64,000 nucleotides of DNA. Source: Limnanthes douglasii subsp. nivea. Lineage: Eukaryota > Streptophyta > Magnoliopsida > Brassicales > Limnanthaceae. Below are positions 1-11,383 of the stretch, in pieces (the stretch's first letter is position 1; every line of letters starts with the position of its first letter). The stretch is from the NCBI GenBank assembly GCA_036936605.1, contig JAUPFV010000002.1, forward strand, positions 220,937,046 to 221,001,045, in the 5' to 3' direction. The position numbers and the translations under genes are program-made. Under the pieces are notes generated by a model. It did not search any database, was not told the origin of the DNA, and worked only from the letters and a program-made list of their open reading frames with translations.

Positions 1-2422
1 TTTCTTGGGGTATGTAATAAGTGAGCAAGGGATACAGCCTGATCCGGACCAACTTAATTCTTTACTACAAATGGAGCCTCCTCAGAATATTAAAGAAGTA
101 CAACGATTGTTTGGGAGGTTGGATGCATTAAATCGGTTCATTTCAAGGTCTTCCGATAGGTGTGCCCCGTTTTTTCAAACTTTGAAAGGTGCAAAGGATT
201 TTGATTGGTCCTCACAGTGTGATGAGGCCTTCGATGAAATCAAAAAGCATTTGTCCTACCCCAAGACTTTGTTTAAACCCGTTGACGGAGAGACTCTTTT
301 CATATACTTGGCAGTCTCTAGTTGTGCCATAAGTGCAGTATTGGTAAGGGAGGTAGATAATTGTCCCCGTCCGATGTATTACATTTGCAAGAGTTTGATT
401 GATGCAGAAAAGCACTATTTGAAGCTTGAGAAATTAGCACTAGCCCTGGTGATTACTGCGAGGAAGATGAGACCTTATTTTCAGGCTCATCCCATTATTG
501 TCCGCACGTCTTTTCCCTTAAAAAATGTTCTCCAAAAGGCCGACATTTCAAGTAGAATGACTAAATGGTCAGTGGAATTGGAAGACTTCAAAATTGATTT
601 TTCCCCTCAGACAGCAATCAAAGCCCAAGCGGTGGCAGATTTCTTAATTGAATTTCACTCAGATAGGGATACTAAGGAAGCAACTGATGTGAAAGACAAA
701 AAAGTCTGGGTCGTCCGGACTGATGGTGGATCAAGTACCATGGGATGTGGTGCTGGGGTATGTTTTACCTCTCCGTACGGTGACAGAATGTACCAAGCCA
801 TATGTTTTGCTTTCAGGGCTTCTGATAATGAGTCTGAATATGAAGCTGCTATAACTGGTTTGAAATTAGCTCTTATTTGTGGAGCCAAAAGGGTCAACTT
901 GATGAGCGATTTTTCAGCTTCTTATCCATCATGCACAAGGTCAATCCGAAGCCAAAAAGGAGCAGCTGGTTAAATACTTACTTCTTCTTAAATAAGTGGC
1001 ACTTAATTTCAAGAGCATCATTTATGAGCACATACCCCGAACATAAAATATACTGGCAGACTCATTGGCAACCATAGCCTATACTGAGTCCTACCCTTGG
1101 ATTCATGTGCTAGAGTGCCCATCAATTCAAGTCAATCCGGATAAGGAAGAAGAAAGTTTCAATATACATATAAAACAGCCTCAAGATTGGAGATTTCCTC
1201 TCCTTCAATATCTCTCAGATGGCATTCTACCTCTGGAAAAATCAATAGCAAGAAAAGTAAAGTACAAGGCTCGTGGTTTTGTCATCCTAAGAGATATTCT
1301 TTATAAGAAGTCTTATAGTAAACCCCTCTGACGATGTTTGGGGGTCGACGAGTCTCAAATAGTGCTCTCCGAGTTACATGATGGTGAGGGATCAGCTCAC
1401 TGTGGATTCAGGCTCTAACAAGAAGAGTTTTGTTAGCTGGGTACTATTGGCCCTCCATAATGCAAGATGCTAGGGAGTTGGTAAGAAAGTGTGACCCATG
1501 CCAGAGATATAGCAATGAAATTCATATCCCAGCCATCCCTTTAGAGTCAATTTCTGAGCCAATACCTTTTGCTCGATGGGGGTTGGATTTAGTTGGACCT
1601 CTACCCATGGCATCCGGGGGGCGCAGAACTATAATCGTTGTTATTGATTACTTTTCGAAGTGGATCGAAGCAGCTCCATTGGCAGGTACAACATCAAAAG
1701 CTGTTATAAAATTCATTATATCCAATATCTGTTGCAGATTTGGAATTCCACAAAAAATAACGACAGATAATGGACCACGGTTCGACAATAGGGAAATGAA
1801 GAGTTTCTGTGCCTCAAGGGGTATACAACATTGTTTCTCTTCACCTTTCCACCCACAAGCAAATGGTCAGGTTGAAGTGGCTAACAAAACTATACTGTCC
1901 GGTTTAAAGAAGAATTTGGAAGGGGCTGCTGGGAAGTGGCCTAGCTATTTACAAGAAGTTTTGTGGGCCTACCGGACAACACCTGGGGCTGCAACACAGG
2001 AGTCACCCTTTGCTTTGGTCTATGGGATGGATGCCATAGCTCCCATAGAAGCTACTCTCCCTTCATTTCGAGTTCGTAATTTTTCCGAACACGCTAACGA
2101 TGTGGTAATCAGATGCCAGCTTGACTTAATAGAAGAAAGAAGAGTTAAGGCTCACCTTAGAGCTGCACACTATCAAGGTTTGATGAGAAACAGGTTTGCT
2201 TCTAATGTAAAGAGAAGGGATTTTGAGCGAGGGGATAAGGTATTGAGAAAAGTTTTCCTACATACTAAAGAGAAGGAGTTCGATAAGTTGGCTCCAACTT
2301 GAGAAGGACCCTATGTGGTCATTGAAAAACTTAAGCATGGGACATATCGGCTGCAAGACAAAGATGGAAGGATTTTGAATCACACCTGGAACATTGAACA
2401 CCTCCGGTTGTACTTGGAATAG
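1..2422 (+). pseudogene. Broken pol of element 1: RT tail, RNase H, second RNase H, integrase
   Basis: The reading begins in the RT thumb (SEQGIQPDPDQL) and passes through a gypsy-type RNase H (about 300-660, motif AVSSCAISAVLV). A second, archaeal-type RNase H follows (about 710-1075, motif TDGGSSTMGCGAG), then integrase (about 1380-2300). Integrase retains the CDPCQRY half of the zinc finger, the catalytic DLVGP, TDNGP and NGQVEVAN segments, and a C-terminal segment ending in WNIEHLRLYLE. Disruptions against the sister copies are a one-base insertion near 906-912, TGA at 1329-1331, a one-base loss near 1406-1412, and TGA at 2300-2302 where the sister copy has Trp. The terminal TAG is at 2420-2422. 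In the family this polyprotein copies element RNA into DNA and integrates it; here it cannot be translated through. Confidence 0.92.
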
Positions 2423-2935
2423 AAACTATGTAAATATTTACTTGCTTAACACTTCATGTAAATATTTGAGGGCATACTTTTTCCTACCCTGGTGGCGCGG
2501 GGAGGTTTTAATGAGGTATCCGGTCTTTTTTATAAAATTTGATGTCTTCTTAAAAAATCCGGAGTGTTTCAATTAAAAGCTTTCTCTGAAATTTTTTATC
2601 AATAGCAGACCGGATTAAATTGGTGCAGTGGTGACTGCTTAAACATTGGTCATCGGAGAATTTAAACACTCTCACTTTACTTTAAAATACTTGTGAAATA
2701 ACTAAGGGTTGTTTAAACATTAGCCACCAAAAGTAAAATCATGAAACGATGCAGGAGTTATGCAAAATAAAACTACTCATTAAAACATACGAAATTCCTT
2801 GGCCATCCAAGGACTTTGAATTGCCAAAACAAGAAAGGTTTATCCGGACAAGGACCGGACACGGTTACAAAAAATGCCTTGGCCATCCAAGGACTTTGGT
2901 TCAATCACAACAGAATTAAAAAGATAATTGATACT
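2423..2935. other. Spacer between convergent pol and antisense gene, element 1
   Basis: This non-coding spacer of about 510 bp separates the pol stop from the stop of the minus-strand gene, so both transcripts would end here. It matches the spacer of element 2 at 34644-35146, including the segment around GGTGGCGCGGGGAGGTTTTA just after pol. Two copies of a small perfect hairpin, CCTTGG-ccat-CCAAGG, lie at 2797-2812 and 2877-2892. No gene was seen; the ORF 2394-2576 is a chance reading across the pol end. Confidence 0.75.
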
Positions 2936-4595
2936 TTAAGACTGAGCCTTTGAAGATGGCTCAACCTCACTTGGCTTTTTCTTCTTTGGGTCATTATCCG
3001 GACTCTCATCATCCTGACTCTCCCCGGTTTTTTCTTCTTCATCATTTGTGTCCTCACTGAAGTAGTTGTACTTATCACCAACAGACATGGTATGGTGAGG
3101 AATGTCTTCGTACTCCACGAATCACCATAAACCCCCAAGGTCTTCTTCGGAAATTTTTCTTGAAATAGTAGAACCATATCTGACCTAACCTCATCATACC
3201 TTGCCTCCTGAGAATCTATCACCTCATTTGTGTAAGCATCCATCCTAGCCTGGATTGTTTTCTCTGATCCCTCAGCAAGTCAGCCTTTTTTTGATCAGCC
3301 TTGGACACCTTATTCTCAAGAGATATCTTGTCATTAGTTAAGGCCTGAATGGTGCTATCTTTGGCCTTCACCTCCTCTTTTGACGTTAGGAGGTCTCTTT
3401 CCAGGACGGATTGTTTTAGTTGGAGTTCTTTGACAACTCCTTCCGAAGCAGCTAACCTGTTGGCCAAGTCCTCTTGACGTTTCTTCAACTCCTCATTCTC
3501 TTTCCTCAATACCTTAGTATTTTGGTTGGCACTAAGAAGATCACTAGACAGTTTCTCTTTGTCAGAATTGAGGGTGTTGATGATGGCTGACTGATTGCGT
3601 ACTTGCTTTTCCAAGATAAGCACTGGCTGGACATTGCTCATAATGGAGTGAGTAATGACATCCCTTTCGCTCGAGACATAAAAAGAATTACTGTTGAATG
3701 TGACGGTGTTCGAAGAACTTGTAGGGTGGTAGGGCCTAGCAAAATCATATCTGGGGAGGTTTTCAAAATAAAGACCAATCCCCTCAAGCCTAGTAATGTC
3801 GACACCATCAATACTAATATCCCCTCCTCCAACCTCTTCGGAAAGTCACCAGGGATCTCTTCTGCTCTCGTAGGATCAGTAGGGTCAACGGGAGGTAGTG
3901 GCTCCGGATCCCTGAGAGAAACCTCATCTCCCTTGGAAGTTTTCTTTCTCTTGGCATCCCGGCCTCCACCTTCTGCTCCTCGTTTGTTGTCCTTTTTTAG
4001 GACCTTATGAGGCTTTGAAGACGCAACAGCTTCCTTGGTGCTCTCGTGTTCCACCACCTGTAGTAAGGCATCATCGATTTTCCCTTGACCTTGTCCCTCA
4101 GGATTTGTTGGAATAGCTTCTTCCACCTCAGTAGGATTGGCATCTTCCACACCTCGCCCGGCCTTGGTCTTTTTGCCCTTCATCTTGCTTGGGGCTTTAG
4201 CTCTGCCAGGCAAGACCAATTTTCCATCTTTTCCCTCTGTATTCTGGAGGATCACTCACGGAGGGGGTGGAGTAGTTAATTCCTCCCAAGACAGATCCCT
4301 CCGGTCCGTTGTATTCCACAGATAGGATCTGGCCAAGTTGCCTCCGGTAAAGAAGTTGTGGAAGTGATTTGCCCATTTTTCAGCTGCCCAAGCATTCACC
4401 TTGGCACAAGTAGTCTGCCCGGCCTCTAGGTAATCGTTGAAATCCTTGGGCAGCACTACCAAAAAGCAAAAGGAAAAAGAGTTAAAAAAAAATTAAGTAA
4501 AAGTAGAAGTATCTAGTGAGCTTATTACCATCACTTCGCCATCTGCTTGTGAGCATGCTTGGGTTGACACAAGATTTAATTTTCTTCCAAATTTG
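2936..4595 (-). pseudogene. Antisense gene of Tat element 1 (copy 1), truncated and frameshifted
   Basis: This minus-strand gene is convergent with pol. It starts inside exon 1, which is truncated near 4595. An intron at 4456-4528 (73 bp; donor GTAATA, acceptor GGTAG) interrupts a codon in phase 1, giving a spliced reading D-V-L-P-K-D-F. Exon 2 encodes a conserved segment (PKDFNDYL, GGNLARS, DLSWEEL), a basic and acidic linker, and a coiled-coil-rich region (about 3640-3250). The tail is acidic then lysine-rich and ends at 2936. Breaks are a TGA at 4256-4258 and frameshifts near 3825, 3260 and 3125. The exon 1 core domain seen in the other copies is absent because of the truncation. The function is not established in the family; a nuclear or capsid-associated accessory role would be speculation. 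Confidence 0.82.
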
Positions 4596-6329
4596 AATTA
4601 ATTGTTTCTAAGTTACATGTGTAAGAGAGACAACGAAGAAGCTTCACAAAAGTTATATTGGAATTAAGTGTTGGAGGTTGCAAAAATCATGTTTTGAATG
4701 TTAAATAAAGTTTGATTTCAGCGAGAAATAAGATAATTTGTATTTTTTATTTGAAGTTGGGTAATTATGTTTGATAATTCAATCTATATAATTATTTTGT
4801 GTCAAAGGGTATTTTTATCCAAACTCGTAACTATGTTCAGTAATTTTGATATGTTTAGTGTTATTGCGAATAGTAAAAACAAGTTTTTTCAGCGACTCCT
4901 TTTTTAGAATCTCGAGTTACCAAAGACCTAAAATTTGGTCGAGTGAGGATTTAAAATCGGACGGGATATATTAAGCATTTGGTTTCTATAAAACGGTTAT
5001 ATATAATTATATTTTTGATAGAAAGTACATTTTATATTTTTTAATTGATTAAATTCGGTTTTTTTGCTATTAAAATAATATAAATCTATATAAAAATAGT
5101 AATTTTACTTTATCTTTGAAGTAAAAAAAATTATTAGCGTATACAATCAATCTCACATCTAATAAATTTAAAAACCAAATTAAATTTTTAAATAAACATA
5201 GTTTAGTATATATATATATATATAGATAAAGTATTTGAGGATCTCATATAACCAATATCTAAAGTAAAATTTGATTTGTTTTAAATTTTACATTAACATA
5301 TAGTTTCATGTCTGAACATACTAGATACTTGCCAGATTTTACTATAAATACGGAAAGTAAAAACTATGAGTATATTGTCAAGAGCTAATAGTACTTGTAT
5401 TAGTATCACTGTTACTTGCTTAAGTACCACATAGCTACGTTATCAACAATTTTAAGTTGAAATTATTTTGGTATTGATTTGAAGTACTTGACGGATTTCA
5501 TGGTTATGGATGCTGTAAAAATATTAAAATAATTAGTATAATTATTATTGTTTATGTCATTATGTGCTACATTTAGCAAATATCCATACAACTTACATAA
5601 AATTCTGTTTTGTCTTATTTGGTTTCTTATTTTGACTTATATTATATCTAATTGTAGCATAGAAATAATATGGTTAAAGTTGAACTTGAATTCCTCCAAG
5701 ATTTTCATTATTTGTTTTTCAAAAAATATTTGTATAAGAAAGACAAATTATGTGTGTGAGTTAAGACAATAGGTTGAGAAAATGGATTTTTTGTTATATT
5801 AATACATATTGATGGTGGGAATTACAAAAATACTCCTCGACTACATTCAAATGCGAAAGATTTAAGTTTATAAAAATATTGTTTATCAAAAAGATTTTAA
5901 AAGAAAATCAATCGAAACAAAAAAGGTATGGAAATCTTTGGTCGCTCATATCAATGTTCTTTAGATTGTTATATACGGGACGCACAACCATGTTATGGCT
6001 AAATCCTTTAAAAGATTCATATATAACCTTGTTAGGTCTTATATGTGAAGATATATAGCCTTGTGTTTGGTTTGTGAAGACTATTATGTTATCATTTTAC
6101 TTAAAGTTTTTATAAGAAACAACTATATTATATATAGGTAAGTTATGCATCATATAATTATATAAAGTTCAATAAAAAGTACAAAAATATGAAATTATGA
6201 AATCATTAGAGAATATTTATATCTAGTAGTTTAATATTAGCAAAATATATAGACAATATATATAAACTATTTTGTGAATTTTATTAGAGAAAATTAATAA
6301 AATTCTGACTAAATTACAAGTGGACTTGA
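4596..6329. other. AT-rich intergenic DNA, no gene seen
   Basis: Very AT-rich DNA starting where element 1 breaks off. A short TA run is present near 5207-5224. Short ORFs such as 5548-5772 have no family signature. I see no splice-supported gene, RNA gene or clear transposon coding trace here. Confidence 0.6.
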
Positions 6330-6390
6330 TGTTGGATCATAAACTTGATTCATTAAGAAGACTCATCATGGAATGACTACACTATAAGAA
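6330..6390 (+). repeat. Possible LTR start of copia remnant (left copy)
   Basis: The stretch beginning TGTTGGATCATAAACTTGAT and continuing to about 6390 recurs, diverged, at 9732-9796, on the other side of the degraded copia coding region. Both begin TGTT, as many copia LTRs do. Only about 60 bp can be compared, because a GA microsatellite and the assembly gap follow the left copy. It could equally be an unrelated short repeat. Confidence 0.35.
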
Positions 6391-6417
6391 CGAGCGAGAG
6401 CGAGAGAGAGAGAGAGC

Positions 6418-6453
<36 letters not shown>

Positions 6454-6512
6454 GCGAGAGAGAGAGAGAGAGCGAGAGAGAGAGAGCGAGAGAGAGAGAG
6501 CGAGAGAGAGAG

Positions 6513-6545
<33 letters not shown>
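6391..6545. repeat. (GA)n microsatellite with interspersed C, abutting gap
   Basis: About 155 bp of GA dinucleotides interrupted by C in patterns such as CGAGAGAG, running straight into the N gap. Its true length is unknown because the assembly stops here, and this low-complexity run is the likely cause of the break. Confidence 0.97.
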
Positions 6546-6645
6546 NNNNNNNNNNNNNNNNNNNNNNNNNNNNNNNNNNNNNNNNNNNNNNNNNNNNNNN
6601 NNNNNNNNNNNNNNNNNNNNNNNNNNNNNNNNNNNNNNNNNNNNN
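6546..6645. other. Assembly gap (100 N)
   Basis: Exactly 100 N, the customary placeholder for a gap of unknown size. The order of the flanks relies on scaffolding evidence not visible here. Confidence 0.99.
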
Positions 6646-7009
6646 AGGAGATTATATATGAAAAAGATATGTTAATACTAGATTATAAAGACATAATTGA
6701 ATGTTAATAGAACACCTCATATTTTGACACTGGTGTAACAAACATATGTGTTGCAAAATTAGCATGTTCATAGAGCCCAATTAAGCAATTAGTGAAAACA
6801 TCCCTTTTGGATATGATACCAAAATGCCGATGAAATCTAAATATAACACTCATGGTCGTATGAAACATTGTAGTCATTAATTAGTTATTAAATGTTTATT
6901 ACGTACCTAATATATATAAAAACATCTTGCCATTGGGTCAACTCTTAGAAAAGGGTTATGATATTTACTTGGAATATTATAGTCTTTCTTTATAAGAGAT
7001 GCAAAATGA

Positions 7010-9731
7010 TGGTTACTTGTTAAGATTCAAATGTCAAATAATAGAATTTTTTCCTTTGAATATTTAAAATGATATTGCAAAATGTCTGAAATTTTATTAT
7101 AAACATTCTATGTGCATATGGCATATTCCATTTGGGAATTTAAACTTTAAAGGATTAAAGTTATTGTCCAATAATATTTTTTTGAGGCATTTACCTTGCA
7201 TCAATTACCCTCACCAACTATAGGAATGATTTTTATATAGGAAGAAATTCAGAAAACACTTTTCAAATCAAGAGTTAATAAGCCTCTCAAGCTTATTCAT
7301 GCCGATATATGTGCTCTAATTAAGCCAAGATCTCTAAGTAAAAGTAAGTATGTCCTCTTTATTGATGAATTTGTATAAAAAACATGGGTATATTTGTTGA
7401 AACATAAATCAAAAGTCTTTGGAATATTCCAAAATCTCAGAGCAACTGTGTAAATCAAGAGTGGGCATAGAATTACAGTCATAAGATTTATCTAATAAGT
7501 ACAATACACATCTAATAAATTACAATAGTTTTATGAAGCGAATATAATTCTTCACCCATTGAAAGTTTTCAGATCTCCTTAGCAAAATTGTATGGAAAAA
7601 ATGAAGAACATAACAATCCTAGATATGGTACGAAACATGCTCGAAAGAAAGAAACTGCCAAATTAGCTTGGACGAAAGTGGTGATATGTGTTGTCTATGT
7701 TTCCAACTGATATCCAACAAGAATCGTTTGATGAAAAACACCACAAGAAATATGGAATGGAAGTAAGCATGAATATCTCACATGATAGTATTTGGAAGCA
7801 GAACTCATGTTTATGTACAAGACGAACAACAAACCAAGTTTGGATGATAAAAACAAGAGTTTCATCTTCATGGGTTACGACTTAAGTTCAAAAGGCTAAA
7901 TTTTTTAAAATCCAAATAATGAGAATGTTATGATAAGTCATGACACGATACTTGATGAAGGAGATGAAGGAGAGTTTGGGTATCTTACAAATAATTTCAA
8001 TTTATTTCCCCAAATTGAAGAATATGACCAGACATTGATTGATCAATCAAAAGAGTTCGCAATTCCACCTACTTCACCAATATTAACTAATCATAGACAA
8101 CTCATCCCTTTCATGATCGTCAAGTAATAGTAAAAGTGAAAGATTTGTTGAACATATAAGAATACTTAAAGATCTGTATAACCAAATAACTCAACTATAT
8201 GACCTTTAAATATGTTTTCTTTTCGTTTCCTGTGAACCAGTGAAATTTGAAAATGTTGCACAAGATAAAAAATGGAGAGACATGATGAATGAAGAAATTA
8301 TAGTCATCGAGAAGAATGACATATGGAAACTCAACCTATTTCCCATATGGTATAAAAATATATGTGTCAAATGGGTATACAAAACAAAACAAAATTCTAA
8401 AGGGGAGATTGAAAAACACAGAATAAATCTTGTTTTAAAAAGCTACAATCAAAAAGTTATAATTGACTATTTTAAGGTAATCGCCAATATTGCTCGGTTA
8501 GAAACTATTAGACTCGTTATTTCTTTGACATGTAAAAAATGTAAGATACAAATATAATGTCAATCTTTCTGACTGAATTTCTTGAAAAGGAAGTCAACAT
8601 TCAACAACCATTAGGCTACGAGGTCAAAGGCCTCAAAGAAAAGGTAAAAATGTTATTTATAGTTTAAAACAAGCACCATGTGCATATAATAGTAAAACCG
8701 ACGAGTATTTTTAAGAGAATAACTTCAAAAAAATATTCCTACCAATACATTTTATATACCAAGATCAAAGATAAAGATATCTTGATAGTGTGCGTCTACG
8801 TGGACAATTTTACCTTCACCATAAACAACCCAATAATGTTCAATAAATTCAAGGAAGTAATGAGGAAAACATCTGAGATGATAGACATGGGGCTTATGCA
8901 TACTATATTAGAATTGAATTTGAACAATAAAATGATGTAATTTTCATCTCACGAGAAAGCTATGCAAATTATATCCTTAAAAAGTTCTATGTGAAAAATT
9001 ATAGGTCGATAAGCACACCCATGGAGTTCGGAATCAAGATGCCCAAACATGAAAATTAAATATATATCCAATATTCTTCAAAATTCTGGTGGGGATTTTA
9101 GGTTGTCTAACTTGTACGAGGCCCGATATTCTCACACAGTTGGATTGGTTAGTCGTTACATGAAATCTCCAACATCAACCCATTTTAAGGTTATAAAAAC
9201 AACTATTCACTTTTAGAATGGTACGATTGACTATGACTTATTATCTTTAATTTCTAATAATTATAAGCTTGTTGGCTATAACGATAGTAATTGGGGTAAA
9301 GACATAGATAACCATATGAGTACTACTAGATTTATAGTTTTCATGGAAATATTTCTTTTACATAGATTTCAAATAACAACCTGTTATCACATTATCCACT
9401 TGCGAAACAGAATATGGCGTTGCTGCTTCGTGTGTTTGTTAGACAGTTTGTCTTAGAACAATACATTGCAAGAGATAGGTTTAAGGCAAGAAGTGTCGAC
9501 TAAGATTTGCGTCGATCATAAGTCAAACATTACCTTATCCAAGAATCTAGTATTCCATAATCTAAGTAAGCATAACGATGTTTGCTACCACTATTTAAAA
9601 AAGTGTATCGTAAACAAGGGTGTACAAGTTGATATGTAAAGGCACAAGATAAATTTGCCAATAATTTTACCAACCCATTGAAAAATATAGACTTAAAAAT
9701 ATTAGAGATCTTATTATGGGTAACAAAGGGT
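7010..9731 (+). mobile_element. Degraded Ty1/copia retrotransposon internal region
   Basis: Coding traces occur in copia order on the + strand. They are a GAG-pre-integrase-like segment (about 7010-7240), the integrase start (about 7270-7440, traces like PLKLIHADIC and FIDEF), RT (about 8240-8560 with KWVYKTKQNS; about 8680-8940 with VCVYVDNFTF) and RNase H (about 9240-9640, motif VGYNDSNWG). Integrase preceding RT is the Ty1/copia order. Dozens of stops and frameshifts make it a deep pseudogene; the normal YVDD box reads YVDN. In functional relatives the polyprotein carries protease, integrase, RT and RNase H. The gap at 6546-6645 probably hides part of its gag or LTR. Confidence 0.8.
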
Positions 9732-9796
9732 TGTTAGATCATAAAATTGATCCATTAAGAAGGTATGCGATGAAATGACTACACTACAATAATTGT
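9732..9796 (+). repeat. Possible LTR start of copia remnant (right copy)
   Basis: This stretch starts TGTTAGATCATAAAATTGAT, directly after the copia RNase H traces, and resembles 6330-6390. Its position after pol fits a 3' LTR start, but no clear polypurine tract precedes it and the LTR end was not found. Confidence 0.35.
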
Positions 9797-9898
9797 CTTG
9801 ATATCTAAGAATTGTCTAAAACATATTATTTATTTATTCTTGTAGTAAGGTGTAGAAATTTCTAGAGGAACCCATAAAGTTTGTTAGTATACCGGCTT

Positions 9899-9901
<3 letters not shown>

Positions 9902-9934
<33 letters not shown>
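9902..9934. repeat. (TA)n microsatellite
   Basis: About 33 bp of uninterrupted TA dinucleotides. The minus-strand ORF 9834-10118 runs through it and reads as tyrosine-isoleucine repeats, so that ORF is not a gene. Confidence 0.95.
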
Positions 9935-9937
<3 letters not shown>

Positions 9938-10569
9938 AATAAATAAGGGATAATGGTCTCCACTTGAAAACAAGAAGGAGAAAAAAAATAGAAGTTGTGA
10001 ATTGGAATGTGGATTTATAATATTTATCTTTCAGTTTAAATAAAAGTTTAATAAGTAACGTTTGGTTGGAGGGTATTATAATGCTCGCAAAAAATAATAT
10101 TTTATTTTTCCATGACATTCACAATAGCTATATTGTCCTACAATGCTATTAATACAACATAAAAGTTTCCAACATGTCCAACTTCAGTCACACTCTTAGC
10201 ATTTGTTTGTACAGGCTTATATACATCCAAATGTTTTATGGAATTAGGTATAATAATCTTCAACTAACTAGACTAGCTCCGGTAATATAAAATTTTCAAA
10301 AGATACACTATGTTATTATAATTAAAATACTATAATTTTTTTGTTAAGAAGAATATTACAAGAAGGAATAAGAATAAAATAGTGAAAAAAGAAAAGGAGA
10401 AATGTGGCTCAGTAATAAGGAAGGTGAAGAAGTGTTGTTCAGAGATGCTCGTGAAACCAGATTGAAGTAGCTAGGGTAGAATTTAAGGAAACTTAGTTCT
10501 AACCTTAAGTTTACTTAGTGACACACTAAGTTTTTCCTATTGAAAAAATAATATTTCTTTAACTAATAT
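9935..10569. other. AT-rich spacer, nothing recognised
   Basis: Between the copia remnant and the reverse-oriented Tat LTR. No coding frame with a family signature, no RNA gene and no clear repeat. It ends at the LTR boundary TGGTGAGG, which begins at 10570. Confidence 0.55.
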
Positions 10570-10944
10570 TGGTGAGGTTTATTTTTGTTTGAGGGTAATT
10601 TTGTCCAGAGTTTTATGGTATTTTAAAGGTATTTAATGCTTGGATAGAGTGTAGAGAGAGAATTGAGCTTCCTGGTTGTATTTAATTTTCATTACCCTCA
10701 TTAAATGAAAGTGGTTGGGTATTTATATCCTTAATTGTGGGCCACATGTGCTTTCGGGTTGACTTATGGATTTGGGTCGAGTTCAAAGACCCATTAGTTT
10801 TAAGCAGATAGATAATTAGCTTAGTCATGAAGTGATTAAGTTTTTAGTACATTAGTTCAGTCCGGACGGTTCAGTGGGTGGATGTTGTCCGAATTGCCCC
10901 TGTCCGGTTCTCATAAAGAGTGACAACAAATTCCGGACTCATCA
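10570..10944 (-). repeat. 3' LTR of Tat element 4
   Basis: Read on the minus strand it starts TGATGAGTCCGGA and ends CTCACCA, so it has TG...CA termini. It shares with the element 2 LTRs the blocks TATAAATACCCAACCAC and GGGTAATGAAAATTAAAT and the terminal ACCCTCA segment. It is 375 bp against 406-407 bp in element 2. The matching TATA box is in the middle of the LTR. Confidence 0.88.
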
Positions 10945-11106
10945 GTAGCCCTTTTTTTAGGTTGTATTCGAAGGCATTTGGCACGACCTAAAAAATAGCT
11001 CAAGTGTAATTATAACTTTGTCCGGACATTTCAAAAATGTGTAACGACTTTATCCAGACTGACTGAAACCCTTAGAAGCTGAGCAGTTTCACCAGAGATC
11101 GTAGGA

Positions 11107-11286
11107 CACGTGTCCTTCTCTGATTTGCCACACCGGCCGTTTTTCTCCTAGAATGGCGCTCCCACTTGCTTCAAAAAGCAACTTCTTCATTTAATGCGAA
11201 TGACATCAGCGCCGCCTTTAATCATTGCATCTACCCTTTCGAATCCTCCTAGGTATCGAAGCATCATCTACCTGATTAGTATAAAT
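11107..11286 (+). promoter_or_regulatory. Putative promoter of antisense gene, copy 4
   Basis: A palindromic G-box (CACGTG, 11107-11112, inside GGACACGTGTCC), a TGACATCAGCGCC block and a TATA box (TATAAATC, 11280-11286) precede the ATG at 11384. A pyrimidine-rich leader lies between. The same order occurs upstream of the antisense gene in element 2 (38106-38381). The arrangement is seen in the sequence; promoter activity is inferred. Confidence 0.6.
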
Positions 11287-11383
11287 CAGTTCACTTTTCA
11301 CTATTTCATTATCTTCATTATATCTAATCTCTCAAACTCCAAAGCTTTCATCTCTCAAAAAACATTTCTTTTGGTGTGAGTTT

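Larger units (their letters stand above)
1..4595 (+). mobile_element. Tat-lineage Ty3/gypsy retrotransposon, element 1 (partial)
   Basis: This is the 3' portion of a Ty3/gypsy LTR retrotransposon whose 5' part lies left of the window. The order is the end of reverse transcriptase, RNase H, a second RNase H, integrase, a short spacer, then an antisense gene on the minus strand. Two RNase H domains plus an antisense gene between pol and the 3' LTR are known hallmarks of the plant Tat lineage (Retand, Grande and RIRE2 relatives). The sequence is close to element 2 (28710-38955) through pol and the antisense gene. Similarity stops near 4595 inside antisense exon 1, so the rest of that gene and the 3' LTR are missing. 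No copy can be active: pol has four or more disruptions. The right-hand break point is set by comparison with 36760-36810 and is approximate. Confidence 0.9.

Noticed and set aside
2905..4462. Host coiled-coil gene next to element 1
   Set aside because: The same gene occurs in the same place in elements 2 and 3, so it belongs to the retrotransposon.
5548..5772. Small host gene in the AT-rich spacer
   Set aside because: No domain, no splice support, and its composition equals the surrounding AT-rich DNA.
9834..10118. Minus-strand ORF of 94 codons
   Set aside because: It runs through the (TA)n microsatellite and has no family signature.
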